DNA of 35,169 nt from contig CAJUTH010000038.1 of NCBI GenBank assembly GCA_910589275.1, positions 1 to 35,169 of the forward strand. Reading direction: 5' to 3'. This DNA is from an uncultured Dorea sp. (GTDB taxonomy: Bacteria; Bacillota; Clostridia; Lachnospirales; Lachnospiraceae). Below the pieces are notes generated by a model. That model was not told the DNA's origin. It searched no databases and saw nothing but the letters and a program-made list of their open reading frames with translations. The position numbers and the translations under genes are program-made. The stretch's first letter is position 1, and every line of letters starts with the position of its first letter. Positions 23,615-32,303 of the stretch are shown one piece after another.

Positions 23615-25057
23615 ATGAGTAGTAACATAGCAACAACAAGTGCAGCGGGCAGAAGAATTACAGCTCTGCTTGATGCGGGAAGTTTTGTTGAAATTGGCGG
23701 AGCAGTGACTGCCAGAGCTACAGATTTCAACATGCAGGAAAAAGAGACACCCGGAGACGGTGTGATTACCGGATACGGTGTCATCGACGGTAATCTGGTA
23801 TATGTTTACAGCCAGAATGCAGAGGTCTTAAACGGAACCATTGGAGAGATGCATGCGAAAAAAATTGCAAATATCTATGATTTGGCGATGAAGATGGGAG
23901 CGCCGGTGATCGGTCTTCTTGACTGCGCAGGCATGAGGCTTCAGGAGGCGACAGACGCATTGGACGGTTTTGGAAACTTATATCTGAAGCAGGCAATGGC
24001 TTCCGGCGTGATTCCTCAGATTTCCGCAGTATTCGGCACTTGCGGAGGCGGGCTTTCAGTGCTTCCGGCGCTTTCTGATTTTACGTTTATGGAAGAGAAG
24101 GAGGCTAGGTTATTTGTTAATTCTCCCAATGCAATTCCGGGCAATGACATCGGCAAATGCGATACTTCATCTGCAAAGTTCCAGAGTGAAGAGGCGGGGC
24201 TGGTGGACGGCGTCGGCACAGAGGATGAGATTCTTGCAGATATCCGCTCTCTGGTATGCATGCTGCCGGGCAATAATGAAGAGGAAGCATCTTATTCCGA
24301 TTGTACAGATGATCTGAACCGCGCCTGTGCAGGAATTGAAAATGCGGCAGAGGATACGGCGATTGCCCTTGCAAATATTTCAGACAGCAATGTGTTCTTT
24401 GAGACAAAGAGAGAATACGCAAAGGATATGGTGACTGGCTTTATCCGCCTGAACGGAATGACCGTAGGCGCGGCTGCGAACCGGTCTAAGGTTTATGATT
24501 CCTCAGCAAATGTGACGGCGGAATTTGACGGTTCCCTTTCAGCAAAGGGCGCGAAGAAAGCTGCGGAGTTTGTAGAGTTCTGCGATGCATTTAATATTCC
24601 GGTGCTGACCCTTACTAATGTCACTGGATTTACGGCAGGAAAGTGTTCGGAGCGGAATCTGGCCAAGGCGGCGGCTAAGTTAGTATATGCCTTTACCAAC
24701 GCGACGGTGCCGAAGGTAAACGTTGTGATCGGCAAAGCATACGGAAGCGCTTATGTGGCAATGAACAGTAAATCAATCGGAGCGGACATGGTATATGCAT
24801 GGCCGGAGGCTGAGATCGGCATGATGGATGCAAAGCTAGCTGCCAAGATCATGTACGCGGGAGCTGACAGCAGGGTGCTGAATGAAAAAGCGGCGGAATA
24901 TAAGGAACTGCAGTCCAGTCCCATGTCTGCGGCAAGAAGGGGATACGTGGACGCGGTGATTCAGCCGGCAGATACAAGAAAATATGTAATCGGGGCATTT
25001 GAGATGCTCTTTACGAAGAAAGAAGTACGTCCTTCAAAGAAACACGGAACAGTTTAG
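23615..25057 (+). CDS. Biotin-dependent carboxyltransferase, methylmalonyl-CoA decarboxylase alpha-like
   Basis: The 480-residue protein has the two crotonase-like carboxyltransferase halves seen in MmdA/12S subunits. The oxyanion-hole glycines are in FGTCGGGLSVLPALSDF, and the second half has TGFTAGKCSERN and GKAYGSAYVAMNSKSIGADMVYAWPEAEIGMM. These enzymes move a carboxyl group between an acyl-CoA and biotin. GGAGG lies about 8 bases upstream. It is the first gene of a five-gene operon with a biotin carrier, sodium-pump beta and gamma subunits, and a 5S-type subunit. The exact acyl-CoA is not readable, though methylmalonyl- or propionyl-CoA is the usual choice. Confidence 0.85.
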   Translation: MSSNIATTSAAGRRITALLDAGSFVEIGGAVTARATDFNMQEKETPGDGVITGYGVIDGNLVYVYSQNAEVLNGTIGEMHAKKIANIYDLAMKMGAPVIGLLDCAGMRLQEATDALDGFGNLYLKQAMASGVIPQISAVFGTCGGGLSVLPALSDFTFMEEKEARLFVNSPNAIPGNDIGKCDTSSAKFQSEEAGLVDGVGTEDEILADIRSLVCMLPGNNEEEASYSDCTDDLNRACAGIENAAEDTAIALANISDSNVFFETKREYAKDMVTGFIRLNGMTVGAAANRSKVYDSSANVTAEFDGSLSAKGAKKAAEFVEFCDAFNIPVLTLTNVTGFTAGKCSERNLAKAAAKLVYAFTNATVPKVNVVIGKAYGSAYVAMNSKSIGADMVYAWPEAEIGMMDAKLAAKIMYAGADSRVLNEKAAEYKELQSSPMSAARRGYVDAVIQPADTRKYVIGAFEMLFTKKEVRPSKKHGTV

Positions 25058-25071
25058 CGAGGTGAAGCAAA

Positions 25072-25848
25072 GTGAAGAAAAAGATTAGCTTATTAATATG
25101 TATGCTGACAGCCGTACTTGCTTTCACAACGGGATGCGGACAGGAAAAGGAAGTAATCGAATACGATGAGGCTGCGGTCAGCCAAGTTGTGGATTATGTG
25201 TTCACTTATTTTCCGAATTATGACGACGCGTCGGTGGAACAGATCAAAGGACTGAGGGAATTTGCCTTTGAACAGCAGCTTACAGAGATGATGCTTCCGA
25301 TAACTCCCGAAAAATATTTGAGTGCGATTGATGCATGGAAGGCCGGGGAAGAGGAGTGCGGAGCATACGTAGAACATGGAGATTATAACTTTGAGGCCGG
25401 TGCGGATGAACTGGTGGTATCCACGGAGACAGAGTTCGAGGACAGGACTGCAACGGTAGAATTTGTTTTTGACGAGGACCTGTATCTGGAAAGCCTGACT
25501 GTCAGCGCACAGTTTTCAATGGGAGAGATATTAGAGAAAGCAGGTTTGAATACGCTGCTTGGCATGGGAACCGTATTTGTTGTACTGATAATCATTTCAC
25601 TGATTATTTCTTTATTTAAATACATTCCTGAAATACAAAGTAAGTTCCGGAAGAAACCGGAAGTTAAAGAGATGCCCGCGTCTGTGGCGGCGCCGGCAGC
25701 ATCGGTACGGAGAACGGCAGCGCCGAAGACGGATGATTCGGAGCTGATCGCGGTGATCGCGGCGGCGATCGCAGCGGCGGAGGGCACAACGACAGACGGC
25801 TTTGTTGTAAGAAGCATTAAGAGAAGAAAATCAAATAAGTGGAATTAA
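25072..25848 (+). CDS. Decarboxylase gamma (OadG-like) subunit fused to a lipoprotein domain
   Basis: A GTG start 14 bases after the previous stop gives a lipoprotein signal (LICMLTAVLAFTTGC, lipid-modified Cys near residue 22). An extracytoplasmic DUF3887-like domain follows (about 25-160), then one transmembrane helix (about 162-182) and an Ala/Pro-rich cytoplasmic tail. The tail ends in IAAAIAAAEGTTTDGFVVRSIKRRK, typical of OadG C-termini. Ordinary OadG is only ~80-120 residues and binds the alpha and beta subunits of sodium-translocating decarboxylases. This version adds an external domain, so the 258-residue length is unusual for enteric OadG. Gamma-subunit assignment also rests on operon position. 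Confidence 0.78.
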   Translation: MKKKISLLICMLTAVLAFTTGCGQEKEVIEYDEAAVSQVVDYVFTYFPNYDDASVEQIKGLREFAFEQQLTEMMLPITPEKYLSAIDAWKAGEEECGAYVEHGDYNFEAGADELVVSTETEFEDRTATVEFVFDEDLYLESLTVSAQFSMGEILEKAGLNTLLGMGTVFVVLIIISLIISLFKYIPEIQSKFRKKPEVKEMPASVAAPAASVRRTAAPKTDDSELIAVIAAAIAAAEGTTTDGFVVRSIKRRKSNKWN

Positions 25849-25868
25849 TGACGAGGAGGAAATAAGCA

Positions 25869-26237
25869 ATGAAAAATTATACAATTACAGTGAATGGCAA
25901 TGTATATGATGTAACTGTGGAAGAAAAGGCAGCGGGAGCAGCGCCTGTACCGGCACCGGCAGCGGCGCCGATCGCTGTTCCGAAAGCAGCGCCGGCTCCG
26001 AAGGCAGCCGCAGCAGGGGCAGGTTCTATTGAAGTGAAAGCCGGAGCGGCGGGCAAGGTATTTAAAATTGAGGCGAATGTGGGCCAGAGCGTGAAGAAAG
26101 GTGATCCGGTAGTTATTATTGAGGCGATGAAGATGGAGATTCCAGTTGTGGCGCCAGAAGACGGAACCGTAGCAAGCATTGACGCGGCAGTGGGCGATGC
26201 GATTGAGGCCGGAGCTGTTCTTGCTACATTAAACTAA
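25869..26237 (+). CDS. Biotin carboxyl carrier protein of the decarboxylase
   Basis: The 122-residue protein has a short N-terminal domain, an Ala/Pro-rich flexible linker (about 20-50), and a biotinyl domain whose EAMKME motif carries the biotinylated lysine (Lys88). It shuttles the carboxyl group from the carboxyltransferase to the membrane beta subunit. GAGGAGG precedes the ATG. It is the free 1.3S-type carrier needed because the downstream 5S-type subunit lacks a biotinyl domain. Confidence 0.95.
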   Translation: MKNYTITVNGNVYDVTVEEKAAGAAPVPAPAAAPIAVPKAAPAPKAAAAGAGSIEVKAGAAGKVFKIEANVGQSVKKGDPVVIIEAMKMEIPVVAPEDGTVASIDAAVGDAIEAGAVLATLN

Positions 26238-26281
26238 AGCATAACTGAGCTTATGTCCTAGACACGACTGGAGGTTATAAA

Positions 26282-27433
26282 ATGGATTATATTGTAACGA
26301 CATTAGAGAACCTCGTGCATCAGACGGCATTTTTGAATCTGACAGGAGGCAACCTGATCATGATCGGATTCGCTTGCTTTTTCCTGTATCTGGCTATCAG
26401 GCACGAGTTTGAGCCTTTGCTGCTGATACCGATCGCGTTCGGTATGCTGCTGGTTAATATCTATCCGGATATTATGCTGCATGCAGAGGATGCGGCAAAT
26501 GGAACCGGCGGTCTGCTCTACTATTTCTATATTTTGGATGAGTGGGCGATCCTCCCTTCGCTGATTTTTATGGGCGTTGGGGCAATGACGGATTTTGGAC
26601 CGCTGATTGCGAATCCTAAGAGCTTCCTTTTGGGAGCGGCAGCGCAGTTCGGTATCTTTGCAGCATATCTTGGAGCAATGGCAATGGGCTTTTCCGATAA
26701 GGCTGCGGCTGCAGTATCAATTATTGGAGGCGCGGACGGACCAACGTCCATATTCCTTGCGGGTAAGCTGCAGCAGACGGCGATTATGGGACCGATCGCA
26801 GTTGCCGCCTATTCCTATATGGCGCTGGTGCCGATTATTCAGCCGCCGATCATGAAGCTTTTGACCACAAAGGCGGAGCGTCAGATCAAGATGGAACAGT
26901 TAAGGCCAGTATCCAAGCTGGAGCGTATCCTGTTTCCGATCATTGTTACGATTGTGGTATGTATGATTCTTCCGACTACAGCACCTCTGGTAGGTATGCT
27001 GATGCTTGGAAATCTGTTTCGGGAGTCAGGAGTAGTAAGACAGCTTACCGAGACGGCTTCGAATGCACTGATGTATATCGTAGTTATCCTTCTTGGCACG
27101 TCGGTAGGAGCTACCACAAGCGCTGAGGCGTTCCTTAACTGGGATACCATTAAGATTGTAATCCTTGGTTTGGTAGCATTTGCATTCGGTACTGCTGCCG
27201 GAGTGGTTTTCGGCAAGATTATGTGTAAGGCAACCGGCGGAAAGGTGAATCCGCTGATTGGTTCTGCGGGAGTATCCGCAGTTCCTATGGCTGCAAGGGT
27301 TTCACAGAAGGTAGGAGCGGAGGCAGACCCGACCAACTTCCTGCTGATGCACGCAATGGGCCCGAATGTTGCCGGCGTTATCGGTACGGCAGTAGCTGCC
27401 GGTACTTTTATGGCAATCTTTGGGGTTATGTGA
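26282..27433 (+). CDS. Sodium-translocating decarboxylase beta subunit
   Basis: The 383-residue polytopic membrane protein has about nine hydrophobic helices and the family-defining IIGGADGPTSIFLAGKL loop, which holds the conserved aspartate of the sodium path. Also typical are GVGAMTDFGPLIANP, GTAAGVVFGK and the C-terminal LLMHAMGPNVAGVIG. It decarboxylates carboxybiotin and exports two sodium ions. GGAGG lies about 8 bases upstream. It matches OadB/MmdB/GcdB in length; which carboxyl donor feeds it depends on the partner subunits. Confidence 0.95.
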   Translation: MDYIVTTLENLVHQTAFLNLTGGNLIMIGFACFFLYLAIRHEFEPLLLIPIAFGMLLVNIYPDIMLHAEDAANGTGGLLYYFYILDEWAILPSLIFMGVGAMTDFGPLIANPKSFLLGAAAQFGIFAAYLGAMAMGFSDKAAAAVSIIGGADGPTSIFLAGKLQQTAIMGPIAVAAYSYMALVPIIQPPIMKLLTTKAERQIKMEQLRPVSKLERILFPIIVTIVVCMILPTTAPLVGMLMLGNLFRESGVVRQLTETASNALMYIVVILLGTSVGATTSAEAFLNWDTIKIVILGLVAFAFGTAAGVVFGKIMCKATGGKVNPLIGSAGVSAVPMAARVSQKVGAEADPTNFLLMHAMGPNVAGVIGTAVAAGTFMAIFGVM

Positions 27434-27522
27434 CAACAGGAAGAGAGCTGCATGAGGTCAGCATGGGTTTGACATGAACTGAGTGTTGCCGATGAGTTAA
27501 TAAATATATGGAGGAAGATATA

Positions 27523-28938
27523 ATGGTAGATATGGAGAAACGACCAATTAAGATAACAGAAACCATTTTGAGAGACGCGCATCAGTCCCTGATTGCTACA
27601 CGTATGACAACAGAACAGATGCTGCCGATCGTAGAGAAGATGGATCAGGTGGGATATCATTCCGTAGAGTGCTGGGGCGGCGCGACCTTCGACGCATCCC
27701 TCCGGTTCTTGAAGGAAGACCCATGGGAGAGACTGAGAAAATTCCGCGACGGATTTAAAAATACAAAGCTGCAGATGCTGTTCAGAGGACAGAACATTCT
27801 GGGATACCGTCCGTATGCAGACGACGTAGTAGAATATTTTGTGCAGAAGTCTGTGGCAAACGGTATTGATATTATCCGGATCTTTGACTGTCTCAATGAC
27901 CTTAGAAATTTACAGACTGCGGTTACCGCAGCCAACAGGGAGAAGGCCGACGCGCAGGTGGCTCTTTCCTATACACTGGGCGATGCATATACGCTGGATT
28001 ACTGGGTAGACATCGCAAAGAGGATTGAAGAGATGGGAGCAAACTCAATCTGTATCAAGGATATGGCGGGACTTTTGGTTCCATACAAGGCGACAGAGCT
28101 GATCGGAGCCTTAAAGGACGCAGTTAATATTCCGATTCAGCTCCATACCCACTATACTTCAGGCGTTGCGTCTATGACTTACTTAAAGGCAGTAGAAGCA
28201 GGCGTAGATGTGATTGATACAGCCATGTCTCCCTTTGCTCTGGGAACTTCGCAGCCTGCGACTGAGGTTATGGTGGAGACCTTTAAGGGAACTCCTTATG
28301 ATACCGGATTTGATCAGAACCTGCTGGCAGAGATTGCAGATCATTTCCGTCCAATCCGTGACAAGGCTTTGGAGAGCGGACTGTTGAATCCAAAGAATAT
28401 GGGCGTGAATATCAAGACCCTGCTTTATCAGGTTCCAGGCGGCATGCTTTCAAACCTGACCTCACAGCTTAAGGAACAGAATGCAGAGGATAAGTATTAC
28501 GAAGTGCTTGAAGAGGTTCCAAAGGTTCGGAAAGATTTAGGCGAGCCGCCGCTTGTTACACCGTCCTCTCAGATTGTAGGTACGCAGGCCGTATTTAACG
28601 TGCTGATGGGCGAACGTTATAAGATGGCAACGAAGGAGACGAAGGATGTCTTAAGCGGTAAATACGGCGCAACCGTTAAGCCGTTTAATGAGGAAGTGAA
28701 GAAGAAGGTTCTCGGAGAGAATCCAGAGGTTATCACCTGCCGTCCGGCCGACTTGATTCCGGATGAGTTAGACACCTTGCGTAAAGAATGCGAGCGGTGG
28801 ATCCAGCAGGACGAGGATGTGCTGTCCTACGCGCTGTTCCCACAGGTTGCAACGGATTTCTTTAAGTACAGAGAAGCTCAGCAGACGAAGATTGACCCGG
28901 CGATGGCGGATACAGAGAACGGAAGCTATCCGGTATAA
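27523..28938 (+). CDS. Oxaloacetate decarboxylase alpha / transcarboxylase 5S-like subunit
   Basis: The start at 27523 follows GGAGG by 8 bases; an in-frame ATG at 27508 precedes the site. The ~471-residue protein is a pyruvate-binding carboxyltransferase. It has TILRDAHQSLIATRM, the ECWGGATFDASLRFL loop, RGQNILGYRPYADDV, the KDMAGLL segment with the carboxylated-lysine region, and LHTHYTSGVASMTY (metal-binding histidines). It ends before any biotinyl domain, unlike full OadA, so it uses the separate carrier at 25869. Together with the 12S-like protein it gives all three transcarboxylase activities plus a sodium pump. Confidence 0.92.
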   Translation: MVDMEKRPIKITETILRDAHQSLIATRMTTEQMLPIVEKMDQVGYHSVECWGGATFDASLRFLKEDPWERLRKFRDGFKNTKLQMLFRGQNILGYRPYADDVVEYFVQKSVANGIDIIRIFDCLNDLRNLQTAVTAANREKADAQVALSYTLGDAYTLDYWVDIAKRIEEMGANSICIKDMAGLLVPYKATELIGALKDAVNIPIQLHTHYTSGVASMTYLKAVEAGVDVIDTAMSPFALGTSQPATEVMVETFKGTPYDTGFDQNLLAEIADHFRPIRDKALESGLLNPKNMGVNIKTLLYQVPGGMLSNLTSQLKEQNAEDKYYEVLEEVPKVRKDLGEPPLVTPSSQIVGTQAVFNVLMGERYKMATKETKDVLSGKYGATVKPFNEEVKKKVLGENPEVITCRPADLIPDELDTLRKECERWIQQDEDVLSYALFPQVATDFFKYREAQQTKIDPAMADTENGSYPV

Positions 28939-28967
28939 CAACATGCATGAGATGTGACGAATTGAAA

Positions 28968-29006
28968 GACGCTTATTTCCTAGCATACAACTAGGAGATA
29001 AGCGTC
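28968..29006 (+). terminator. Long hairpin after the decarboxylase operon
   Basis: The 16 bases at 28968-28983 pair with 28991-29006 with one mismatch around a 7-base loop. No strong T-run follows, but the position and stability fit operon termination or 3' end protection. The intergenic stretch 28939-29131 also holds an inverted-repeat remnant (29008-29040) and a possible -10 TATAAT at 29082-29087. Confidence 0.6.
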
Positions 29007-29007
29007 C

Positions 29008-29040
29008 GTTACTATTCAAGGCTCGGGAGCCGTAATATAG
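29008..29040. repeat. Minimal copy of the MITE-like terminal repeat
   Basis: GTTACTATTCAAGGCTC (29008-29024) matches the 23408-23553 element's terminal repeat at nearly all positions. It is followed after two bases by GAGCCGTAATATAG (29027-29040), a degenerate inverted copy. It looks like two element ends with the middle deleted. Confidence 0.45.
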
Positions 29041-29131
29041 GAAGCTTTGTTCTATTAATTTCTTAAACAGGGCATGAATGTTATAATCAAAAGAAAGCGG
29101 AGGGTTTGGCAGTAGAATCAGGAGGAGACGG

Positions 29132-29575
29132 ATGAAGATTCAGTTAATGGAGGAACGTCATGAACGATGGAACGCGGTCAGGGATTATGCCGGCGGATGC
29201 GGATGGAGTTCAGGGAAAATCTTAGCAGAGGATATGGAGAACCACCGGTTTACAGACTGGGAGAGAGTGGCGGTTCTTTTGGATGATGATAAAATCTGCG
29301 GCTACTGTACCATTATAAAAGAGGAAGCAATTCCGGGCATGCCGTATACGCCGTTTGTGGGAACGCTGTTTGTGGACGAAGCTTACCGGGGAAGGAGACT
29401 GGGAGAGGAACTGATCGCGGTTTCTATGAAGTACCTAAAGTCAGAAGGCTTCGAGAGGACGTATTTGATTACCGACCATGATAATCTGTATGAAAAATAT
29501 GGCTTTCAGATAGTTGACAGGCGGATGGCGCCATGGGGAAGAGAAGAAAAAGTATATATGAAGGAGAATGCGTAA
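29132..29575 (+). CDS. GNAT-family N-acetyltransferase
   Basis: The 147-residue protein has the acetyl-CoA binding signature (VDEAYRGRRLGEELI, about 87-101) preceded by the beta-4 strand PFVGTLFV, and the ITDHDNLYEKYGFQIVDRR C-terminus. GNAT enzymes transfer an acetyl group to small amines or proteins; the substrate here is unknown. GGAGGAG lies 6 bases before the ATG. Its stop overlaps the next start (TAATG), so it is translationally coupled to the cysteine hydrolase. Confidence 0.88.
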   Translation: MKIQLMEERHERWNAVRDYAGGCGWSSGKILAEDMENHRFTDWERVAVLLDDDKICGYCTIIKEEAIPGMPYTPFVGTLFVDEAYRGRRLGEELIAVSMKYLKSEGFERTYLITDHDNLYEKYGFQIVDRRMAPWGREEKVYMKENA

Positions 29576-30102
29576 TGAATATTTTAGTAGTTGTGGACAT
29601 GCAGAATGATTTTATTGACGGAGCGCTTGGTACGAAGGAAGCGGAGGCGGTTGTCCCGAAGGTAATAGAGAAGATAAAGAGCTTTGAGGGCAGGATCATC
29701 GCCACGAGGGATACCCATGAAGAGGATTACTTACAGACGCAGGAGGGAAGAAAGCTTCCGGTTAAGCACTGTATCCGCGGGACGAAAGGGTGGGAGATCC
29801 GTTCGGAGATTCAGGAGCTGATCGGGGAACTGCCGGTGGATAAGAAGACCTTTGGCTGTCTTGATCTGGGAAATACGCTTCAAAAATATGATGAATGGCA
29901 GGAAAAAATTGAGAGTGTTACGCTGATCGGGCTTTGCACGGATATCTGCGTCATTTCAAATGCGATGATTGTGAAAGCGGCGCTGCCGGAAGCGGCTGTG
30001 ATCGTGGATGCCTCCTGCTGCGCGGGAGTGACGCCTAAGAGCCATAAGCAGGCGCTGGAGGCGATGAAGGTATGTCAGATTGAGATTATCGGCGAAGAAT
30101 AA
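29575..30102 (+). CDS. Cysteine hydrolase (nicotinamidase/isochorismatase family)
   Basis: The ATG at 29575 overlaps the GNAT stop and has AAGGAG upstream. The 175-residue protein has the catalytic aspartate in VVVDMQNDF, the lysine region KTFGCLDLG, and the nucleophile cysteine in GLCTDICVISNAMI. The family hydrolyses nicotinamide, isochorismate or ureido substrates. Its short length and the DTHEEDYLQTQEGRKLPVKHC metal-site region resemble nicotinamidase-type members, so NAD salvage is possible but unproven. Confidence 0.85.
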   Translation: MNILVVVDMQNDFIDGALGTKEAEAVVPKVIEKIKSFEGRIIATRDTHEEDYLQTQEGRKLPVKHCIRGTKGWEIRSEIQELIGELPVDKKTFGCLDLGNTLQKYDEWQEKIESVTLIGLCTDICVISNAMIVKAALPEAAVIVDASCCAGVTPKSHKQALEAMKVCQIEIIGEE

Positions 30103-30151
30103 ATTTTTAGGAATATATTTGGCGCCGCCAGATGGAGAGTGTGAGTACGAT

Positions 30152-30790
30152 ATGATTAAGAATATTATTTTTGACGTTGGAAAGGTTCTGGTGGAGTATG
30201 ACCCTTATACCTATGTGGAGAAAAGAGGATATTCCAAGGAGGAACAGGAGATTGTCCTGAACGCAGTATTTTGCAGCGCCATGTGGCTTAAGGCAGACAG
30301 AGGGCCGATTGGGACAAAAGAGCTGATAGAAGGCTTTGTGGCAAATGCGCCGGAGCATGAGGAACTGATACGGGACGCTTATGGCCATGCGGAGGAAACG
30401 GTGTGGGAGATGCCCTATACGGTGGAGTGGGTAAAAGATTTGAAAAAAAGAGGATACCGGCTGTATGTGCTGTCGAATTACGGCAGGGATTTGTTTGAGA
30501 GAACAAAGGAGCATATGCCCTTTCTTCCTTATATGGACGGCGTGGTATTTTCCCATGAATGCCATCTGATGAAGCCGGAATGGGAGATTTATAAGCATCT
30601 GTGCGATATGTATTCCCTTCTCCCTTCAGAAAGCGTGTTTATTGACGATCACGCGGAAAATATTGAGGCGGCCAGAAGATTTGGAATACATGGAATCCAA
30701 TTTGCGGGGTATGAGGATGCAAAGAGGAAGCTGGAAGCGCTTTTGGAGCTGGAGGATGAGGAAAACCGTATGGCATATTGTGCGGAATAG
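30152..30790 (+). CDS. HAD-superfamily (IA) hydrolase
   Basis: The start at 30152 gives MIKNIIFDVGKVLVEYDP, the HAD motif I region. The usual second aspartate position (DxD/DxG) reads D-V-G, typical of the YihX/epoxide-hydrolase-N-like HAD branch. Motif II is VLSNYG, motif III is the lysine in LMKPEWEIYKHL, and motif IV is FIDDHAENIEAA. The protein has 212 residues, a cytosolic phosphatase such as those acting on sugar phosphates. The open frame extends upstream to 30080 but no start there has a binding site. It lies in a run of small enzymes on the same strand. Confidence 0.85.
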   Translation: MIKNIIFDVGKVLVEYDPYTYVEKRGYSKEEQEIVLNAVFCSAMWLKADRGPIGTKELIEGFVANAPEHEELIRDAYGHAEETVWEMPYTVEWVKDLKKRGYRLYVLSNYGRDLFERTKEHMPFLPYMDGVVFSHECHLMKPEWEIYKHLCDMYSLLPSESVFIDDHAENIEAARRFGIHGIQFAGYEDAKRKLEALLELEDEENRMAYCAE

Positions 30791-30811
30791 ACGAGTATGG
30801 AGAAAAGATCA

Positions 30812-31282
30812 ATGAGAAGAAAAGACAGGGAAATAACAGATTTTGGGAAGATGCTTGGGATTGTGGATGGCTGCGGATGCTGCCGGCTTGGGCTGGCAGA
30901 CGAAGAGGGAGTTTATATTGTGCCTCTGAATTTTGGATATGAGAATAAGAATGGGGAGCTGACTTTGTATTTCCACAGTGCGGGCGAAGGAAAGAAGATT
31001 GAGCTGGCAAAGAAGCAGAGCAGGGTATCTTTTGAGATGGATACAGGACATAAACTTGTAGAACGGAAAACAGCCTGCGCTTATACGTATCTGTACCAGA
31101 GTGTGATGGGAAAAGGGAATATTGAATTTCTGAAGGATTATGAAGCGAAGTGCTATGGACTGAATCTGATAACGGCGCATTACACAGGCAGGACGGACTG
31201 GACTTTTCCGGAGAAGATGGTAAATGAAATGGCGGTTTTAAAACTTACTGTGACGGAGTGGATCTGTAAAGAACATAGATAG
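30812..31282 (+). CDS. Pyridoxamine 5'-phosphate oxidase-like flavin protein (NimA-like)
   Basis: The start at 30812 (MRRKDREITDFGKMLGIVDG) is preceded by GGAG 9 bases upstream and matches the usual N-terminus; an ATG at 30797 is the alternative. The ~156-residue protein matches the PNPOx-like family that includes nitroimidazole-resistance NimA proteins. Features are CRLGLADEEGVYIVPLNFGYE, LYFHSAGEGKKIELAKK and SVMGKGNIEFL, a small split-barrel FMN-binding fold. Any role in drug reduction is unproven. It is convergent with aroD. Confidence 0.85.
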   Translation: MRRKDREITDFGKMLGIVDGCGCCRLGLADEEGVYIVPLNFGYENKNGELTLYFHSAGEGKKIELAKKQSRVSFEMDTGHKLVERKTACAYTYLYQSVMGKGNIEFLKDYEAKCYGLNLITAHYTGRTDWTFPEKMVNEMAVLKLTVTEWICKEHR

Positions 31283-31300
31283 AGGAAGGAAAGTTTCCAT

Positions 31301-31336
31301 CTGTGCGGCCATGGCAGGATGGCCGGGGCCGCGCAG
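31301..31336 (+). terminator. Terminator between convergent genes
   Basis: CTGTGCGGCC (31301-31310) pairs with GGCCGCGCAG (31327-31336) with further inner GGC/GCC pairing. TTTTTA follows about 6 bases later. It lies between the PNPOx-like gene and the end of aroD. Confidence 0.5.
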
Positions 31337-31362
31337 GTGGAATTTTTATGTATGACTCAGAA

Positions 31363-32124
31363 TTATAATGCGTTATGTACGATCTGCAGCGCCTCATACA
31401 GGGAATCTACGCCAATCTGTCCCGGAGCGGAAGCCATAGAGCCGGAACCGAAGGTCAGACAGGAGCCGAAAGCTTCGCAGGAAAGACGGCTGATGCTTCC
31501 CATGCCTGCCATGGACATTGTGATGATCGGACGGTCTGCATAGTCGGAGGCCATCTCTTCTGTAGCGGCAAGGAGTGTGAGGACGTCCTTTTTGTTCTGG
31601 GGCATAACGGCAATTTTAGGTATATCCGCGCCCATGTCCTGCATTTTGCGCAGGCGGTATACAATATCAGACTGGGCCGGTGTTTTGTCAAAGTCATGGT
31701 TGGAGGCAACGACCTTTGTATCTGCCGCGTGGATCGCTGCAATCATATCTGAGACGATTTCATCGCCTGTAAAGATCTCTACATCAATGAAATCTGCCAT
31801 ACCGGTTGCTGCAACGGCTTTATTGAGGCTGGCGTAAGCTTCTGTGCTCATCTCATGGACACCGCCCTCATTCTTTGTACGGAAGGTAAAAAGAAGCGGT
31901 GTATCGCCCAGAGCGGAACGTACCTCTGTAAGTACGTCTTTTACTGCTGCAATATCTTCTACACCCTCGAACCAGTCGACGCGCCATTCCATAATATCCA
32001 TGTGCATGCCGGTATATTGTTTGGTGAGGGAAATGATTTCGTCCTTTGTTTTTCCTACATTAGGAATACAGATTGCAGGGATTCCTGCACCAAGCTCTAG
32101 GTTTCTAACCTTTACTGTGTTCAT
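31363..32124 (-). CDS. aroD: Type I 3-dehydroquinate dehydratase
   Basis: The 253-residue protein carries the family motifs EWRVDWFE, TFRTKNEGG, VVASNHDFDKTP with His143, and IPKIAVMP with the Schiff-base lysine Lys170. These are the canonical catalytic positions. Near the end are TMSMAGMGSISR and FGSGSMASAPGQI. It dehydrates 3-dehydroquinate in the shikimate pathway to aromatic amino acids. AGGAGG lies 6 bases before the ATG, and a promoter is at 32214-32242. It stands alone on the minus strand. Confidence 0.96.
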   Translation of the reverse strand: MNTVKVRNLELGAGIPAICIPNVGKTKDEIISLTKQYTGMHMDIMEWRVDWFEGVEDIAAVKDVLTEVRSALGDTPLLFTFRTKNEGGVHEMSTEAYASLNKAVAATGMADFIDVEIFTGDEIVSDMIAAIHAADTKVVASNHDFDKTPAQSDIVYRLRKMQDMGADIPKIAVMPQNKKDVLTLLAATEEMASDYADRPIITMSMAGMGSISRLSCEAFGSCLTFGSGSMASAPGQIGVDSLYEALQIVHNAL

Positions 32125-32213
32125 GATAATCCTCCTTAATATACGTGCTTAATTGCAGGCGTATGCCGGAGTGTGACTGGTCACTCCAGAGCAATACGGC
32201 CTGTTATGTTTTT

Positions 32214-32242
32214 ATTTTAACAAAATATGGTATGGGATTCAA
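32214..32242 (-). promoter_or_regulatory. aroD promoter
   Basis: Minus strand: TTGAAT, a 17-base spacer, then TAAAAT, about 90 bases before the aroD start. An inverted repeat GTGAC-TG-GTCAC (within 32171-32188) lies between the promoter and the gene and might be an operator. Confidence 0.5.
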
Positions 32243-32303
32243 ATATAAAATACTGTCACAATTAATAGTCTCCGTGCATAGAATTTTTATCGCTGCTATT
32301 TAG

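Noticed and set aside
26881..27660. 259-codon minus-strand open frame across the beta subunit and the start of the 5S-like gene.
   Set aside because: It runs opposite two well-supported genes and is a composition shadow without a start signal.
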